From a bacterium (GTDB lineage Bacteria > SZUA-79 > Acidulodesulfobacterales > Acidulodesulfobacteraceae), in NCBI GenBank assembly GCA_021795355.1, contig JAJYPL010000002.1, positions 24,389 to 88,388 on the forward strand: DNA of 64,000 nucleotides, read 5' to 3'. The notes under the pieces were generated by a model that made no database searches, was not told where the DNA came from, and was given only the letters and a program-made list of their open reading frames with translations. Below are positions 62,610-64,000 of the stretch, one piece after another (the first letter of the stretch is position 1; each line of letters opens with the position of its first letter). A program made the position numbers and the translations under genes.

Positions 62610-63719
62610 TCAAGCAGATATAAGGTTTGAGAAGTACGAATCTATAGATATCGATTTATTTAAATTATAACCGTTAATTTTTTCTATATGTAAAACCGTA
62701 GTTTCTATCATATGCCTTATATCCTCCGGAGACGCTCCGCTTTCAAAAGCAAATTTTTTTATTTCTCCTGCAATGTCTTCATTATACAATATTTCTTCAT
62801 CTTTTAACAAACTATAAATATAAATATCTCGAAATATAAATAAAATAAGCTCGAAAATATATGTTTTGTCTTCGTCTTCGTCTTCATCTGCAGCAGCGCC
62901 TTTCACTTCGGCATCTATACCTCCGTTTTTTTTCTTTGCGCCTTTGCTTTTTGAAGCAAATTCTGCAGAAATACCGTAAATATCTCCCTTTTTTCTAAAT
63001 TCGGAAAAAAGTTTTTTAAATACGTTATTAATCAAAAAATCTCTTTTTTCTAAATATCCGCCTTCTATAAGCCTTATAAAACCGGAATAGCTTCCTCTGG
63101 CAAGTTTTAAAAAAATCTTTAGTTTATCGGCTTTTATATCGGGATATGTTAATTTAACCGCGCCGGATAAAATTTCATCGGCAATAGGAGCGAAACTTAG
63201 CAAAATACATCTGGATACAATCGTAGGCGCAAGCATACTAGGACTTGACGTTATAAGAATAAAAACGGTTTTTTCCTGCGGTTCTTCAAGTATCTTAAGG
63301 AGGGCGTTAGACGCAGAAGGGTTCATAGCCGAAGCGTCGTTTATGATTATAAACCTGTGGGTCGGATACTGCGGTTTAAGAGCCAAAAAAGACGTAATTT
63401 GATGAATTGTTTCTATCTTTATAGAATTCCCCGACGACCCGGCCGTAAAAATATTTTGATTCATGCCGTTTAAAAAGGAGAGGCAGGACGGACATTTACC
63501 GCAAAAATTCAAAGACGAGGAATCGGTTTTAAAATTTTCCGCGTAATCGCGGCATAAAACCGACGCGGCAAATGAAAGCGCCGTAATATTTTTTCCTATA
63601 TTCTTTTGTCCGTAAAACAGAAGTCCTGACGGCATCCTTTGCGAACTATAAAGCCCGCTTAAAAAATCTATCTGTTTTTTATGTCCGATTATTTCGGATA
63701 AATTATAGTTTAAAGCCAT
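62610..63719 (-). CDS. holB: DNA polymerase III delta' subunit (HolB)
   Basis: Clamp-loader subunit. LLFYGQKNIGKNITALSFAASVLC is the P-loop region but lacks a standard GKT/S (GKN), which is common in delta' subunits that do not hydrolyse ATP. The zinc Cys cluster is CGKCPSCLSF plus an upstream Cys; RFIIINDASAMNPSASNALLKILEEPQEKTVFILITSSPSMLAPTIVSRC (SRC motif) is diagnostic. A disordered Lys/Glu insertion lies near 255-275. The 369 aa are complete. ricT follows. Confidence 0.9.
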   Translation of the reverse strand: MALNYNLSEIIGHKKQIDFLSGLYSSQRMPSGLLFYGQKNIGKNITALSFAASVLCRDYAENFKTDSSSLNFCGKCPSCLSFLNGMNQNIFTAGSSGNSIKIETIHQITSFLALKPQYPTHRFIIINDASAMNPSASNALLKILEEPQEKTVFILITSSPSMLAPTIVSRCILLSFAPIADEILSGAVKLTYPDIKADKLKIFLKLARGSYSGFIRLIEGGYLEKRDFLINNVFKKLFSEFRKKGDIYGISAEFASKSKGAKKKNGGIDAEVKGAAADEDEDEDKTYIFELILFIFRDIYIYSLLKDEEILYNEDIAGEIKKFAFESGASPEDIRHMIETTVLHIEKINGYNLNKSISIDSYFSNLISA

Positions 63720-63813
63720 ACCGGTAAATGAAAAAATAAACTTTATTAATTATATGCAATGTTCTAAACAATTTTATAATTTTATCATATAATCCGTCAT
63801 AATAATATGTCCA

Positions 63814-63851
63814 ATTTGCGACAGGGACAGAATTGAATTCTGTCCCCGTAT
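63814..63851 (+). repeat. 38-bp palindromic repeat, copy 4
   Basis: The palindrome at 63821-63849 has 14-bp arms (ACAGGGACAGAATT) with one mismatch around a G; left flank ATTTGCG and right CCGTAT as in the other copies. It lies in the 253-bp gap between holB (start 63719) and the plus-strand gene starting at 63973. Confidence 0.85.
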
Positions 63852-63915
63852 TTATAAAAAACTTATAATAGAAAACCTTAATCCTGCAATAGAATAACAA
63901 AAAACCTCCTGAATA

Positions 63916-63965
63916 TGTTATAATATATAGCATACAAAGCAATATAATAACTAACCCAGGAGGTT
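63916..63965 (+). promoter_or_regulatory. Extended -10 promoter and strong ribosome-binding site
   Basis: TGT-TATAAT at 63916-63924 is an extended -10 without a good -35. A perfect AGGAGG (63958-63963) lies 9 nt before an ATG at 63973. AACCTCCTG (63903-63911) is the exact complement of CAGGAGGTT (63957-63965), so a transcript starting further upstream could hide the ribosome-binding site. Confidence 0.6.
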
Positions 63966-63972
63966 ATCTAAT

Positions 63973-64000
63973 ATGAAAAATTATATCATACAAAAAGGTA
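63973..64000 (+). CDS. Start of an unidentified gene, cut by the window edge
   Basis: Only nine codons are visible (MKNYIIQKG). The strong AGGAGG and the extended -10 upstream make a real start likely. The product cannot be recognised. Confidence 0.5.

Noticed and set aside
63703..63942. A 79-codon minus-strand frame before holB
   Set aside because: It runs through palindromic repeat copy 4 and has no ribosome-binding site or conserved motif; the holB start at 63719 is well supported.
1..64000. CRISPR arrays
   Set aside because: No series of regularly spaced direct repeats was seen; the only dispersed repeats are the four palindromes, the tRNA-Thr duplication and the short 21-bp tandem units.

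Overview
The window is AT-rich, gene-dense bacterial chromosome, mostly coding on the minus strand. A Tol system (tolQ, tolR, TolA/TonB-like, tolB, cpoB), a lipoprotein signal and a TlpA thioredoxin point to a Gram-negative (diderm) cell. A class II (B12-dependent) ribonucleotide reductase, Aquifex-type aconitase, three GH57 enzymes and a hemerythrin/DUF2249 module suggest an anaerobe or facultative anaerobe. The gene set would fit a low-GC lineage near the Desulfobacterota ('Deltaproteobacteria'), but this placement is inference; no rRNA is present.

Layout. 1-3.5 kb: rpsB-tsf-pyrH-frr-uppS (uppS runs off the left edge). 3.7-18.2 kb: housekeeping genes on the minus strand (polysaccharide deacetylase, argJ, secA, tldE, ppsR, rhodanese, short N-acetylglutamate synthase, recN, nadK, aconitase). 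16.6-25.5 kb: a glycogen/alpha-glucan operon (DUF4912-like protein, GH57 branching enzyme, two further GH57 enzymes, glgA) with a recognisable promoter at its head. 25.6-29.3 kb: panC, an amidohydrolase, panD, a nucleotidyltransferase and a small TPR protein. 29.4-37.2 kb: tolQ-tolR-tolA/tonB-tolB-cpoB-tsaD-rsmA-glpK. 37.4 kb: nrdJ on the plus strand behind two NrdR boxes. 40.1-43.1 kb: two converging operons (hemerythrin + double DUF2249; MIP18-like + haem-copper-oxidase-I-like membrane protein), each preceded by almost the same CRP/FNR-type box and a similar extended -10. 44.2 kb: tRNA-Lys, then a type II restriction-modification pair, DUF2905, dinB, lexA with its own palindromic operator, and DUF445.

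51.3-53.5 kb is a small integrated element. A 43-bp direct repeat of the tRNA-Thr 3' half bounds an MNT/HEPN gene pair and a decayed tyrosine integrase next to the intact tRNA. Right of it come two roadblock/DUF4388 proteins, tRNA-Glu, a CheZ-like protein, TlpA, smpB, ssrA (tmRNA), a YhaM-like HD protein, a TatD/radical-SAM fusion, metG, ricT and holB. A new plus-strand gene begins at the right edge.

Four copies of a 38-bp palindromic repeat (3665, 13539, 18253, 63814) sit in intergenic gaps. Their arm substitutions are compensated, so the hairpin is preserved. The most interesting items are the paired CRP/FNR-type operators over the hemerythrin/DUF2249/MIP18/oxidase-like module, the tRNA-Thr island, the tandem NrdR boxes, the lexA operator and the repeat family.
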